Positions 17,357-25,625 of a stretch of DNA of 64,000 nt are shown piece after piece. The translations under genes and the position numbers were made by a program. This DNA comes from Bacillota bacterium. Lineage in GTDB: Bacteria; Bacillota; Clostridia; Acetivibrionales; DSM-1351. Below the pieces are notes generated by a model, which did no database searches, was not told where the DNA came from, and worked only from the letters and a program-made list of their open reading frames with translations. The stretch is taken from the NCBI GenBank assembly GCA_023460955.1, contig JAEWOH010000018.1, positions 1 to 64,000 of the forward strand, in the 5' to 3' direction. How positions within the stretch are numbered: the stretch's first letter is position 1; each line of letters starts with the position of its first letter.

Positions 17357-18481
17357 ATGAAAAAAGTTGTTTTATTTATTACAGTTTTAGTTGGATCTTT
17401 AATTCTTTCAGTTAATGCCTTAGCATGTACCAGCTTTGCTGTGTATTCTCAAAAAACCTATTACGGAATGAATTTCGATCACTATATACATGATATGAGG
17501 TTTTCAATAGTTAATGATACAAAAAGTAACATAAAGGTTTTTAGTATGGACTTTTTGATAAATGGAAAGTATTATCCCACTGTCAGCATGAGTAATAAAG
17601 GCTTGTTTTCTTCGTGTCAGTTGGCATATCCTCAAAAAGGTACAGCTCAAAAAGAAAATCAAGATCAGATGGATATGTTTGATTTATTTTATCAGGCTCC
17701 TTACTTAACTGATCAGGTAAAGGATATTCGTAAAACTGTAACTGATAAGACCCTGATATGTCAGAATAATTTTGTCCATAATTTGTTTGCAGACAATAAC
17801 GGGGATGCTGTAGTCATTGAAACAGACAATAAAGAAAAGTGGATAACTGATATCGAAGGTAAAAGTATTGTAATGACCAACTTCTTTAATTCTGAACTGA
17901 AAGGCGGTAATATTGATTCAGTTACAGGATTTGGAGCGGACCGCTATAAAAAGGCAAAAGATTATATTGATGCTCACATTGATGCTTTTACGTACGATGA
18001 CGGAATGAAAGCTCTGCAAAACGCTGTCCAAATAAGCGGACCTTTCCCGACCCAGTGCTCAATGCTGTTTGACCCCGAAGCAGCTGAAGTATACATAGTT
18101 ATGAATAAAGACTTTACCAAGGCGTGGAAGGTATCCATTAATGAGAGAATGGTCGAGACCTATAAAGGCTTTAAGGGCCATCAGGCTGTCGAAATAGGAG
18201 AAAGTGGACTTCTATCGGAAGAATTAAATAACATTGGAGTTTATTCGGGACAAACTGATGCTTCAGTTACTACTGCTAAATCCGAAGGCGCGGATACCGA
18301 AGTCAGCGACTTGTCAGGCTCTCACCGAGAAAACAGCAGTTCTGGAAACATCCATAAGGAGAACTCAAATTCTATTATTTCAACAAAAGTTGGTGTAACA
18401 ATAGTAAGTTGCGTTATAATTATTCTTATAGGTTTCGCAGCTTTTGTTATACATAAAAGGAAGTCAAAAAAATCTGTTTAG
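17357..18481 (+). CDS. Secreted, membrane-anchored Ntn amidase (choloylglycine hydrolase/penicillin V acylase family)
   Basis: 374 residues. Residues 1-23 are a signal peptide ending ALA, and Cys24 follows (CTSFAVYSQKTYYGMNFD). In this family the N-terminal Cys freed by processing is the nucleophile, so signal-peptidase cleavage would directly expose it. Residues to about 290 form the Ntn core (PFPTQCSMLFDP near its end). A Ser/Asn-rich linker follows, then a C-terminal membrane helix (GVTIVSCVIIILIGFAAF) and basic tail, giving a surface-anchored enzyme. The family hydrolyses linear amides such as bile salts, penicillin V and N-acyl homoserine lactones; substrate here is unknown. A TTG two codons upstream is a possible alternative start. 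Confidence 0.82.
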   Translation: MKKVVLFITVLVGSLILSVNALACTSFAVYSQKTYYGMNFDHYIHDMRFSIVNDTKSNIKVFSMDFLINGKYYPTVSMSNKGLFSSCQLAYPQKGTAQKENQDQMDMFDLFYQAPYLTDQVKDIRKTVTDKTLICQNNFVHNLFADNNGDAVVIETDNKEKWITDIEGKSIVMTNFFNSELKGGNIDSVTGFGADRYKKAKDYIDAHIDAFTYDDGMKALQNAVQISGPFPTQCSMLFDPEAAEVYIVMNKDFTKAWKVSINERMVETYKGFKGHQAVEIGESGLLSEELNNIGVYSGQTDASVTTAKSEGADTEVSDLSGSHRENSSSGNIHKENSNSIISTKVGVTIVSCVIIILIGFAAFVIHKRKSKKSV

Positions 18482-18571
18482 TCTCTGTTTAAAATGGTAT
18501 TTTATACATATTATATAAAAGCAAATATATAAAGAACTATATATTAAGCCAGACTAAAACGGAGGTATGAT

Positions 18572-19591
18572 ATGGCCAAACTATTTTCAGATTTTAAGAT
18601 TAAAGGTATGGAGTTGAAAAACAGAATTGTTATGGCCCCTATGTGTATGTACAGTGCGGATGGGGACGGTAAGCCAAATAACTGGCATTATACGCATTAT
18701 ACTTCCAGGGCGGTAGGCGGTGCCGGCCTGATAATTTTTGAAGCAACCGGCGTAGAGAGCAGGGGACGTATAAGTGATAAAGACCTTGGATTATGGAGTG
18801 ATGAACATGTTGATGGACTAAAACAAATTGTTGAGGCCTGTCAGAAACATGGCGCCAAGGTTGCGGTACAGTTGGGTCATGCCGGCAGAAAGTCGGAGGT
18901 TACTTCTGAGTTATCAATTGCACCTAGTCCGGTGCCCTTCAGTGAGAAGTACAGGGTTCCTGTTGAAATGACCATAGAAGATATTAAACAAGTTCAGATT
19001 GCCTTCAGAGAAGCGGCAAGGAGGGCTAATCTGGCCGGCTTTGATGCCATAGAACTCCATGGGGCACATGGTTATCTCATCAACCAGTTTCTATCGCCAT
19101 TGACAAATAAAAGAACCGACGAATTCGGCGGAAGTACAGAAAACCGTTCAAGATTTCTGAAGGAAATTCTTTGTGAAATCAGAAAGGTTTGGCCCGAAGT
19201 TAAACCTGTTATAATAAGGGTATCAGCAGAAGAGTACTCGGAAAACGGCAATCACCCCGAAGGTGTTGCAGGTATATTGAATTTCCTTAAAGCAGATGGA
19301 ATAGATATGATAAATGTCAGTTCCGGCGGTGTAATTAATGCTAATATGGATATTTTCCCCGGATACCAGGTAAAGTTTGCTGAAGTAGTAAAGAGCGAGA
19401 CCGGGTTACCGGTCATAGCTGGTGGCTTGATAACGTCAGCTCTCATGGCGGAAGAGATAATTCATAATAACAGGGCTGATTTAATTTATCTGGGCAGAGA
19501 ACTTCTCAGAAACCCCTATTGGCCTCTACAGGCAGCAAAGACGCTTAACAGCCAGCTTGAATGGCCTGTTCAATATGAAAGGGCTAAATAA
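18572..19591 (+). CDS. NADH:flavin oxidoreductase / Old Yellow Enzyme, YqjM (NamA) type
   Basis: 339 residues, FMN-binding TIM barrel. YqjM-class marks are Cys25 and Tyr27 in APMCMYSADGDG, QLGHAGRKSE, the active-site ELHGAHGYLINQFLSP and TDEFGGSTENRSRF. The C-terminal IAGGLITSALMAEEII and YLGRELLRNPYWP bind FMN phosphate. These enzymes reduce activated C=C bonds with NADPH. A GGAGG ribosome site precedes the ATG. It is probably monocistronic (91 bases after the amidase gene). Role is likely general electrophile reduction. Confidence 0.92.
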   Translation: MAKLFSDFKIKGMELKNRIVMAPMCMYSADGDGKPNNWHYTHYTSRAVGGAGLIIFEATGVESRGRISDKDLGLWSDEHVDGLKQIVEACQKHGAKVAVQLGHAGRKSEVTSELSIAPSPVPFSEKYRVPVEMTIEDIKQVQIAFREAARRANLAGFDAIELHGAHGYLINQFLSPLTNKRTDEFGGSTENRSRFLKEILCEIRKVWPEVKPVIIRVSAEEYSENGNHPEGVAGILNFLKADGIDMINVSSGGVINANMDIFPGYQVKFAEVVKSETGLPVIAGGLITSALMAEEIIHNNRADLIYLGRELLRNPYWPLQAAKTLNSQLEWPVQYERAK

Positions 19592-19651
19592 ATAAGTTAT
19601 ATAAAATAAGTTATATAACTAAGTAAAAGAAACAGGAACTTAGTAAATTTG

Positions 19652-19675
19652 AGGATCTGCACAATAACAGGTCCT
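19652..19675 (+). other. Hairpin ahead of the lysine-rich mini-ORF
   Basis: AGGATCTG and CAGGTCCT pair over 8 bp (one G-T) around an 8-base loop. No T run follows, so it is a leader structure or a weak terminator for the oxidoreductase gene upstream. Confidence 0.4.
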
Positions 19676-19708
19676 GGTAATAAAAATACATTATTAAGGT
19701 GGATTAAA

Positions 19709-19825
19709 ATGTCATTTAAAAATCCTGATAGATTAAAAAAAGATAAGAACAAAGTGAAAAAAGTAAAATACGCACCTAAAATATCAAATAAGAAGAATAA
19801 GGAAAAGAACGAAAAGAAGCCATAG
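19709..19825 (+). CDS. 38-residue lysine-rich peptide (hypothetical)
   Basis: A short frame beginning MSFKNPDRLKKDKNKVKK with an AAGGTGG ribosome site 6 bases before the ATG. Nearly half of the residues are lysine, with almost no hydrophobic ones, so it is neither a membrane peptide nor a typical toxin; RNA or DNA binding, or a ribosome-associated role, is possible. It lies alone between the Old Yellow Enzyme gene and the end of the siderophore operon. I do not recognise it, and the reading rests on the good ribosome site only. Confidence 0.45.
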   Translation: MSFKNPDRLKKDKNKVKKVKYAPKISNKKNKEKNEKKP

Positions 19826-19924
19826 CAGAGTGCAGCAAATGCATTTACCTTTAACTATGCAGCCCTCAAAGGTTATGCTGCTGCTACGACCTCCAAATAT
19901 TATTTTGCAATAGCTGGCCTCATA

Positions 19925-20752
19925 TTAAGATACATTGCTTTTGAGGCTAACATGGTGTCGACCCTTCGGAACAATAAAGGGAGAACCGGATACAGGGTCA
20001 CGGATTACAATGCAGTCTAAATCAAAGACCTGCTTTATAAGCTTGTCTGTAAGGATATCCGAGGGAGTACCTTCTGCAATCAATCTCCCTTTTTTAAGGG
20101 CGAATATGTGATCCGCATACCTGGCTGATAAATTGATGTCATGCAACACCATGACAATAGTAGTACCGCGTTTTCTGTTCAAGTCTGTCAAAAGATCAAG
20201 AATTTCTACCTGATAAGCAATATCAAGATAAGTTGTGGGTTCGTCCAGTAAAAGGAGGTCTGTCTGCTGAGCAAGGGCCATAGCAATCCAAACCCTCTGG
20301 CGCTGACCACCGGATAACTCGTCAACATTACAATTAGCAAGCTCGGTAATACCCATTATGTCAAGGGCCTCCTCCACAGCGCTGTAATCACTTTTGCTTA
20401 ATCCTCTAAAAAGTGAATTATGGGGGAAACGTCCCCTGCCAACCAGATCTGCTACCGAAATACCTTCGGGTACAACCGGTGATTGTGGGAGAAGTCCGAG
20501 ACTTTTTGCCAACTGTTTCGGAGGAATATCGGTCAGTTTTCTGTCGTCCAAAAGGACATCACCTGAAATAGGCTTTATCAAACGGGCCAAGGTTTTAAGT
20601 AAAGTGGATTTGCCACAGGCGTTAGCACCGATAATCACACTTATTTTATTGTTGGGTATTGTAATATTAATGCCATTAATAATAACTTTTTTATCATATC
20701 CGGCTACAATGTTACTTGATTTTAATAATAATGGTGCATTCTTAGTCTTCAT
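19925..20752 (-). CDS. Iron-siderophore ABC transporter ATPase (FecE/FhuC type)
   Basis: 275 residues. Walker A GANACGKSTLLKTLARL, Q-loop LGLLPQSPVVPEG, signature LSGGQRQRVWIAMALAQQ, Walker B LLLLDEPTTYLD and switch His in VLHDINLSARYADH are all present. It powers siderophore or heme uptake through the two FecCD permeases encoded directly upstream. Its ATG overlaps the previous stop codon by four bases (ATGA), so it is translationally coupled, and it is last in the operon. No clear terminator hairpin follows. Confidence 0.94.
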   Translation of the reverse strand: MKTKNAPLLLKSSNIVAGYDKKVIINGINITIPNNKISVIIGANACGKSTLLKTLARLIKPISGDVLLDDRKLTDIPPKQLAKSLGLLPQSPVVPEGISVADLVGRGRFPHNSLFRGLSKSDYSAVEEALDIMGITELANCNVDELSGGQRQRVWIAMALAQQTDLLLLDEPTTYLDIAYQVEILDLLTDLNRKRGTTIVMVLHDINLSARYADHIFALKKGRLIAEGTPSDILTDKLIKQVFDLDCIVIRDPVSGSPFIVPKGRHHVSLKSNVS

Positions 20753-21786
20753 GCAGTTCCTCCTCTTCGATTCATGCGGATAAGTAAATATATTAAATAA
20801 GGAGAGCCTAGAATCCCGGTAATAATCCCAACAGGAAATCTGGTACCAAAGGCAAATTGACCTATTAGATCGGCTCCAAGAACCAATATGGCTCCTACCA
20901 AACCTGTTGGTAGTTCATTTGGCAAACCGTTGCCCACCATTCTTTTTGCAATAGGCCCTGCAAGAAAGGCTACAAAGGAAATAGGCCCGGTTACCGAAGT
21001 AGCAACGGCAATAAGGAAAACTGCACTCAGAATAAGTAAACAACGGTTCAGATCCGTTCTTATTCCCAGAGAGATTGCAGTCTGTTCGCCCAGCTCAAGG
21101 ATTTTCAGATGTCTTCCAAGGAGGAGTATGACTGGTACAAAGATAGCTATACAGATGAGAAGACTATAATTTTCAGACATTTGAATCCCGTTGAGGCTTC
21201 CGTTAAGCCATCTTAGTGCACCCGGTACATCGTATTGAGAAGCTCTGAGCAAAAGGTAAGAGACCACTGCATTGAGCATGGCTTGTATTCCTATACCTAT
21301 CAAAATCAACCTTCCACCCGAGAATCCCGTACCTCTGGAGAGCAGATAGATTATGGCGGCAACCAAAAGCCCTGCAACGACAGCTGATACCGAAACAATA
21401 GTTCCGCTTATTTTAAGTACTACTATTAAGAAGACAGCTGCTACACTGGAACCCGATGTTATTCCGATAATATCAGGACTTGCCAGTGGGTTTCTCAACA
21501 TAGTCTGAAAGGTACTTCCGGCCATACCGAAGGCAATACCCGCAAAAAGTCCTGCTATCATTCGTGGTAGTCTAAGAGTTACAATAGCAAAGGTTGCTCC
21601 TTGGATTTGTTCCCCCAAAAGTGTTTTTATAATGACCTCAAACGGATATATGGTATTTCCGAATATAAGTGCCAGGCTACAGAGCACCAGGGTAATAATA
21701 CCCAGGATAGCAGTTACCACTACCCAGCGGAAACGCCTTTGAAAGCGGCCCTTTTGTATAATATTAAGATTGTTGTTTGTAATCAT
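20749..21786 (-). CDS. FecCD-family iron-siderophore permease (second subunit)
   Basis: 345 residues, from the ATG that overlaps the upstream gene by ATGA (21783-21786). A longer in-frame extension would run deep into that gene and lacks a ribosome site. About nine or ten membrane helices with BtuC/FhuB family motifs (RLPRMIAGLFAGIAFGMAGS, then NPLASPDIIGITSGSSVAAV, and the late GPISFVAFLAGPIAKRMVG). It forms the channel with the partner at 21783. The C-terminus overlaps the ATPase start by ATGA. Confidence 0.93.
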   Translation of the reverse strand: MITNNNLNIIQKGRFQRRFRWVVVTAILGIITLVLCSLALIFGNTIYPFEVIIKTLLGEQIQGATFAIVTLRLPRMIAGLFAGIAFGMAGSTFQTMLRNPLASPDIIGITSGSSVAAVFLIVVLKISGTIVSVSAVVAGLLVAAIIYLLSRGTGFSGGRLILIGIGIQAMLNAVVSYLLLRASQYDVPGALRWLNGSLNGIQMSENYSLLICIAIFVPVILLLGRHLKILELGEQTAISLGIRTDLNRCLLILSAVFLIAVATSVTGPISFVAFLAGPIAKRMVGNGLPNELPTGLVGAILVLGADLIGQFAFGTRFPVGIITGILGSPYLIYLLIRMNRRGGTA

Positions 21787-22781
21787 ATTGAATGTACCTT
21801 TGATCTCATAGCGATAATAATAAGTATGGGAGCCCCGATAAAGGCTGTTACAATTCCGGTCTCCAGCTCGCTGGGGCTTCCTATCAATCTGCCCACAACA
21901 TCTGACATAGTGAGGAGGATAGCGCCGCCAATTGCGGACATGGGAATAATCAATCGAAGATTGGGTCCGCAAAGTAACCTAATTATATGCGGAATCATCA
22001 GCCCTATAAAACCTATAGGGCCGGCAAGTGCTGTCGTTGCGCCGCACAGGAGTACACCGGCGAAGGCCCCTGCAAGCCTAATTAATCCCGTCCGGACACC
22101 CAGACCTGTGGCAACATCGTCACCTAGAGCAAGAGCATCCAAGGAAGGGCTGATGAGTAACCCCACAACCAATCCAACTACTATAAATGGCAAAACTGTG
22201 AGTATGCCTTCCCAAGTGGCACCACCAATACTTCCTGCCTGCCAGAACCGAAAGGAATTCATAACTTCCGTACGAGGGAGTATGATAGCGCTGACCACAG
22301 AAGTTAGTGCGGCACTGGTTGCAGCACCGGCTAAAGCAAGTTTTATTGGGGTTGCTCCACCGTGTCCCATGGAACCTATACCATAAACAAACAGGGAGGT
22401 TATGGCAGCACCCGCTAAAGCAAACCATATATATTGTCCGGCTGAGCCGATATTAAAGAAAGCAATTCCGGCAACTACAAACAAGGAGGCACCTGTGTTA
22501 ACACCCAGAACACTGGGGTCGGCTATTGGATTACGAGTGATTGCCTGCATTATTGCACCTGATACCCCTAGCGCCGCCCCTGCAATAATACCAAAAACAG
22601 TTCGGGGAATTCTTTCATAAACAACTAATTCATTGAGGTTTGTTCTATTGAAGGCAAACAATGCATTGGCTACTTCGGTTAGGCTTACCGAGCGTGCTCC
22701 AAAAGCCAAAGACGCGAGGATACATAGTGAAAGAAGCAGGAGGCTGCCTATAAACAGAACTGGAAGCTTTAACTTTTTCAT
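21783..22781 (-). CDS. FecCD-family iron-siderophore permease (first subunit)
   Basis: 332 residues, around nine membrane helices. BtuC-family motifs are visible: ERIPRTVFGIIAGAALGVSG, then NPIADPSVLGVNTGASLFVV, and GPIGFIGLMIPHIIRLLCG. It pairs with the product of the next gene. Both ends overlap the neighbouring genes by four bases, so the operon is tightly coupled from binding protein to ATPase. It is probably iron-regulated through the palindrome at 23896. Confidence 0.94.
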   Translation of the reverse strand: MKKLKLPVLFIGSLLLLSLCILASLAFGARSVSLTEVANALFAFNRTNLNELVVYERIPRTVFGIIAGAALGVSGAIMQAITRNPIADPSVLGVNTGASLFVVAGIAFFNIGSAGQYIWFALAGAAITSLFVYGIGSMGHGGATPIKLALAGAATSAALTSVVSAIILPRTEVMNSFRFWQAGSIGGATWEGILTVLPFIVVGLVVGLLISPSLDALALGDDVATGLGVRTGLIRLAGAFAGVLLCGATTALAGPIGFIGLMIPHIIRLLCGPNLRLIIPMSAIGGAILLTMSDVVGRLIGSPSELETGIVTAFIGAPILIIIAMRSKVHSI

Positions 22782-23860
22782 TTTACTTTATCCGCTGCTC
22801 CTGCCAGTGTTTTAAGATACTCATCAATAGTAGCCGGGATTGACAGCGCGCTTGGTGTTCCGGAGGCAGCAAGTGGAGTTCCGTCTTGAATAACAGCCAC
22901 CGAGCCTCTTTTAACTGCAGGAATTGTACCTAGTAGGGCATCTGCCTGCAAAGCAGAAAGCAAAGTATCGTTACCGTATGTAACAATGATGTCCACATCT
23001 TTGAGGAGATCAGCATTTTCAGCACTGAGTTCCAAAGCAAAACTATCAGAAGACTTCTCCAGATTTTTGACACTTGCCGGGAAGCCCATACCCAGGTCGG
23101 TCAGGTAAGCAGCACGAGGATCATTAGGGAGATATATGTAGAACTTACTTAAATCCGATGGGTTAAAATAGAAAAAGGCAGCTGTTTTTCCGGTAAGTTG
23201 AGGATATTCGCCTGTCTTATTCCGGATAGTGCTTTCAATATCGCTAACCAGTTTTTCACCTTCACCCTTCATCCCTAGAGCAGTTGCATTGATTACAATC
23301 TGATCACGCCAGAAAGTTTGCCAGGGAAGTGTAGGATATGCTACTACAGGTGCGATTTTGCTTAATAAATCATATTCTTCCTGAGTGATACCGGAGTATG
23401 CTGCAAGAATAACATCGGGCTTGGAGTCACTGATAGCTTCATAATTCAAACCATCAATATCGTCAAACAGAACAGGCTCATCCACTCCTAATTCTTTAAA
23501 TTTTTCATTAGTCCACGGTAAAAGACCGCTGCCATCAGTAACGCCATAATTAGCTTTGGATATACCGACAGGTACAACTCCGAGTGCCAATGGCAGGTCG
23601 TGATTACCCCAAGCAATAGTGGCAATGCGCTCAGGTTTGCTTTTTATAACTGTCTCACCAAAAGCATGCTTTATTGTAATTGGGTATACTGTTTCAGATG
23701 AAGAGGAATCAACGCTGGAGGAAGTTGAACTTGCTGCTCCGGAAGAGGTGCTTGCTGAATTAACTGAAGACGAAGATTCTGTTGAGCTTCCACAGCCGGT
23801 TAAAAAAAGAGAAAGTGTTATTGCGGTTGTTATAACGATTCTTTTACCTGTAAATTTCAT
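22778..23860 (-). CDS. Iron-siderophore ABC transporter substrate-binding lipoprotein
   Basis: 360 residues from the ATG behind AAAGGAAACC. A longer frame starts 15 codons upstream, but it would begin inside the operator. Signal peptide with lipobox LTGC, a Ser-rich linker to about residue 60, then a class-III (FhuD/BtuF-like) binding fold beginning TIKHAFGETVIKSKPERIATI, with two lobes and a long helix. It delivers ferric siderophore (or heme/cobalamin; iron favoured by the DtxR-type operator) to the FecCD pair. It is first in the operon, followed by an ATGA overlap. The ligand cannot be decided from sequence. Confidence 0.92.
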   Translation of the reverse strand: MKFTGKRIVITTAITLSLFLTGCGSSTESSSSVNSASTSSGAASSTSSSVDSSSSETVYPITIKHAFGETVIKSKPERIATIAWGNHDLPLALGVVPVGISKANYGVTDGSGLLPWTNEKFKELGVDEPVLFDDIDGLNYEAISDSKPDVILAAYSGITQEEYDLLSKIAPVVAYPTLPWQTFWRDQIVINATALGMKGEGEKLVSDIESTIRNKTGEYPQLTGKTAAFFYFNPSDLSKFYIYLPNDPRAAYLTDLGMGFPASVKNLEKSSDSFALELSAENADLLKDVDIIVTYGNDTLLSALQADALLGTIPAVKRGSVAVIQDGTPLAASGTPSALSIPATIDEYLKTLAGAADKVK

Positions 23861-23895
23861 GGTGGTTTCCTTTCTTGTGCGTATAAATGTTTTGT

Positions 23896-23913
23896 AGTTA
23901 GTCATGACTAACT
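23896..23913. promoter_or_regulatory. DtxR-type iron box operator
   Basis: AGTTAGTCATGACTAACT is a perfect 18-bp palindrome resembling the DtxR/IdeR consensus (TTAGGTTAGSCTAACCTAA-like). It sits just downstream of the -10 of the siderophore operon, where a metal-loaded repressor would block transcription. A DtxR-family gene is divergently encoded about 190 bases away. Confidence 0.85.
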
Positions 23914-23924
23914 TTGATAAAAGA

Positions 23925-23953
23925 ATGATATATCCTTACTTCTAAAATGTCAA
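23925..23953 (-). promoter_or_regulatory. SigA-type promoter of the siderophore operon
   Basis: On the minus strand, TTGACA (23953-23948), 17-base spacer, TATCAT (23930-23925). The DtxR-like palindrome starts about 12 bases further downstream. Confidence 0.85.
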
Positions 23954-24041
23954 GTACTTTTTAACAATTCTCTATAGGAGTATTTTTAAGAGCTATTCGG
24001 TAAAGATTATTGTGACATGACAGGCACGACCATCCATGATA

Positions 24042-24070
24042 TTGATAAAGTGAACTACGTGGGTTATAAT
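24042..24070 (+). promoter_or_regulatory. SigA-type promoter of the DtxR-family gene
   Basis: TTGATA (24042-24047), 17-base spacer, TATAAT (24065-24070), followed by a GAGGTGA ribosome site and the ATG at 24103. I see no second iron box in this promoter. Confidence 0.85.
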
Positions 24071-24102
24071 AATGCAGAGTATTGTGAATATGAGGTGAAA
24101 TA

Positions 24103-24483
24103 ATGCAACTTAAGGAGTCTGCAGAAAACTATTTAGAAATAATTCTTATGCTTAAAAAAGAAAATGGCATGGTGCGTGCCATAGATATTGCCAATGATCT
24201 GGGTTACTCCAAGCCAAGTGTCAGCGTTGCTATGAAGAAGCTGCGAGAAAGCGGTTATATCAGTGTAGATAAGAATGGAAATATAACTCTGGAAGCCGCT
24301 GGCTTTGAGATAGCGTCAAAAATACTGGATCGGCATCAGACAATTTCTAATCTCCTTATGACATTTGGTGTAAGACAGGAAGTTGCGGAAAAGGACGCCT
24401 GTAAGATTGAACATGTTATTAGTGAAGAGAGTTACGAGTGTTTAAAGGAATTCTTGGTGAAAAATCAAATAACATCTTTGTGA
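24103..24483 (+). CDS. DtxR/MntR-family metal-dependent repressor, short form
   Basis: 126 residues: winged helix (1-64, IANDLGYSKPSVSVAMKKL as recognition region) and metal-binding/dimer domain (65-126). There is no C-terminal SH3-like domain. Primary-site ligands of the iron type are visible as Cys100, Glu103 and His104 (ACKIEH); His78 of the ancillary site is kept, but the usual Glu four residues later is Ser. Cys rather than Glu at the first position argues for Fe(II) over Mn(II). It is divergent from the siderophore operon, which carries a DtxR-type palindrome, so it probably represses that operon when iron is plentiful. Confidence 0.9.
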   Translation: MQLKESAENYLEIILMLKKENGMVRAIDIANDLGYSKPSVSVAMKKLRESGYISVDKNGNITLEAAGFEIASKILDRHQTISNLLMTFGVRQEVAEKDACKIEHVISEESYECLKEFLVKNQITSL

Positions 24484-24538
24484 TAAAGTTATTAAGTTTG
24501 AAAATAAAAATGGCTTTATTATATGACATAAGTATATT

Positions 24539-24568
24539 AAAGGCTTAAATCCATGGATTTAAGCCTTT
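24539..24568. terminator. Perfect 30-bp palindrome, likely bidirectional terminator
   Basis: AAAGGCTTAAATCC and its exact complement meet at ATGG. It lies between the convergent dtxR-like and ABC-ATPase genes. T runs are short on both sides, so termination may be weak. Confidence 0.7.
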
Positions 24569-24619
24569 GTTAAACATTCTTCTTTATTAAGCTACTACTT
24601 GAGGGTAAATCCTGTATGT

Positions 24620-25621
24620 TTAGGAATGCACCGCATCAGTACTTCTATACAAATGCTTAATTACCTCTTCAATATTTATATTGTTTACATTAATATCCTG
24701 GACTGGAAGCAGTTTAAAAATACTGGATATTTCGTCCTGAATATTGGTGTTTACAGTCTCGATTTCAATATTGGCGAAATAAGGTCCGCTGGAGATAACC
24801 TTAAAACCTTCCAGAAGTGACTCATCAATCTGTCGTGAGAACTTGACCTCAATAATTTTTTTATCAGAGAAATAAGTTTTCAGTTTATCAATGCTGTCAT
24901 TAAAAACTATAGTACCGTTATTGATAATACTTACATTTTCACAAAGATCCTCAATGTCACTTAAATCATGGGTTGTAACAATAAATGTCGTTCCTTTTTC
25001 CTTATTAACCATTTTGATGAAAGATCTTATGGCTTCCTTTGAGATAATATCCAGGCCAATCGTAGGCTCATCAAGATAGACCAGTGGAGGTTCATGGAGA
25101 AGTGCGCAAACGAACTCACACTTCATTCTTTCTCCTAAAGACAACTGTCTGACCGGCTTGGTAACTACATCCCCGATATTAAGCAGTTCCTTGAAGTATT
25201 TAATATTATCCTCAAAGACCTTATCGGGAATACTGTACATCTGCTTATTCAAGGCAAAGGTATCAATAGCAGGCAAATCCCACACAAGCTGTGACTTCTG
25301 GCCGAATACAACACCTATCTTTTTTACATACTGCTCTCTTTGTGTCCAGGGAGTATAACCCATTACATTAACAGTTCCTTCGGTAGGATATAGGATGCCT
25401 GAAAGAATCTTAATAGTAGTTGATTTTCCTGCACCGTTTGGACCGATAAGTCCCCTGATTTCACCCTGTGGAATACTCAGATCCAGATTTTCCACAGCTG
25501 TCACCAGCTTGTAATTCCTGATAAACAGTGACTTGACTGAAGACAGTAGACCAGCTTTTTCTCTTTTATGTACCTTAAAATCTTTTTTTAAGCCTTTAAC
25601 GTCTATTATGTATTCGCTCAT
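24620..25621 (-). CDS. ABC-2 type exporter ATPase (NatA/DrrA-like)
   Basis: 333 residues from the ATG behind AGGAGGTTA. Walker A LIGPNGAGKSTTIKILSG, Q-loop VVFGQKSQLVWDLP, signature LSLGERMKCEF and Walker B LVYLDEPTIGLD are present; a ~90-residue C-terminal extension follows. The N-terminus has an insert (about residues 14-35) before the Walker A strand, as in the YvfR/ABC transporters paired with PF06182-type permeases. Two such permeases lie directly upstream. It exports an unknown compound, possibly a drug or lipid. It is last in the operon, 4 bases after the permease stop. Confidence 0.92.
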   Translation of the reverse strand: MSEYIIDVKGLKKDFKVHKREKAGLLSSVKSLFIRNYKLVTAVENLDLSIPQGEIRGLIGPNGAGKSTTIKILSGILYPTEGTVNVMGYTPWTQREQYVKKIGVVFGQKSQLVWDLPAIDTFALNKQMYSIPDKVFEDNIKYFKELLNIGDVVTKPVRQLSLGERMKCEFVCALLHEPPLVYLDEPTIGLDIISKEAIRSFIKMVNKEKGTTFIVTTHDLSDIEDLCENVSIINNGTIVFNDSIDKLKTYFSDKKIIEVKFSRQIDESLLEGFKVISSGPYFANIEIETVNTNIQDEISSIFKLLPVQDINVNNINIEEVIKHLYRSTDAVHS

Positions 25622-25625
25622 GTGC

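Noticed and set aside
21787..21972. 62-residue N-terminal extension of the second FecCD permease
   Set aside because: It would overlap the previous gene by 190 bases without a ribosome site; the ATGA-coupled start explains the operon better.
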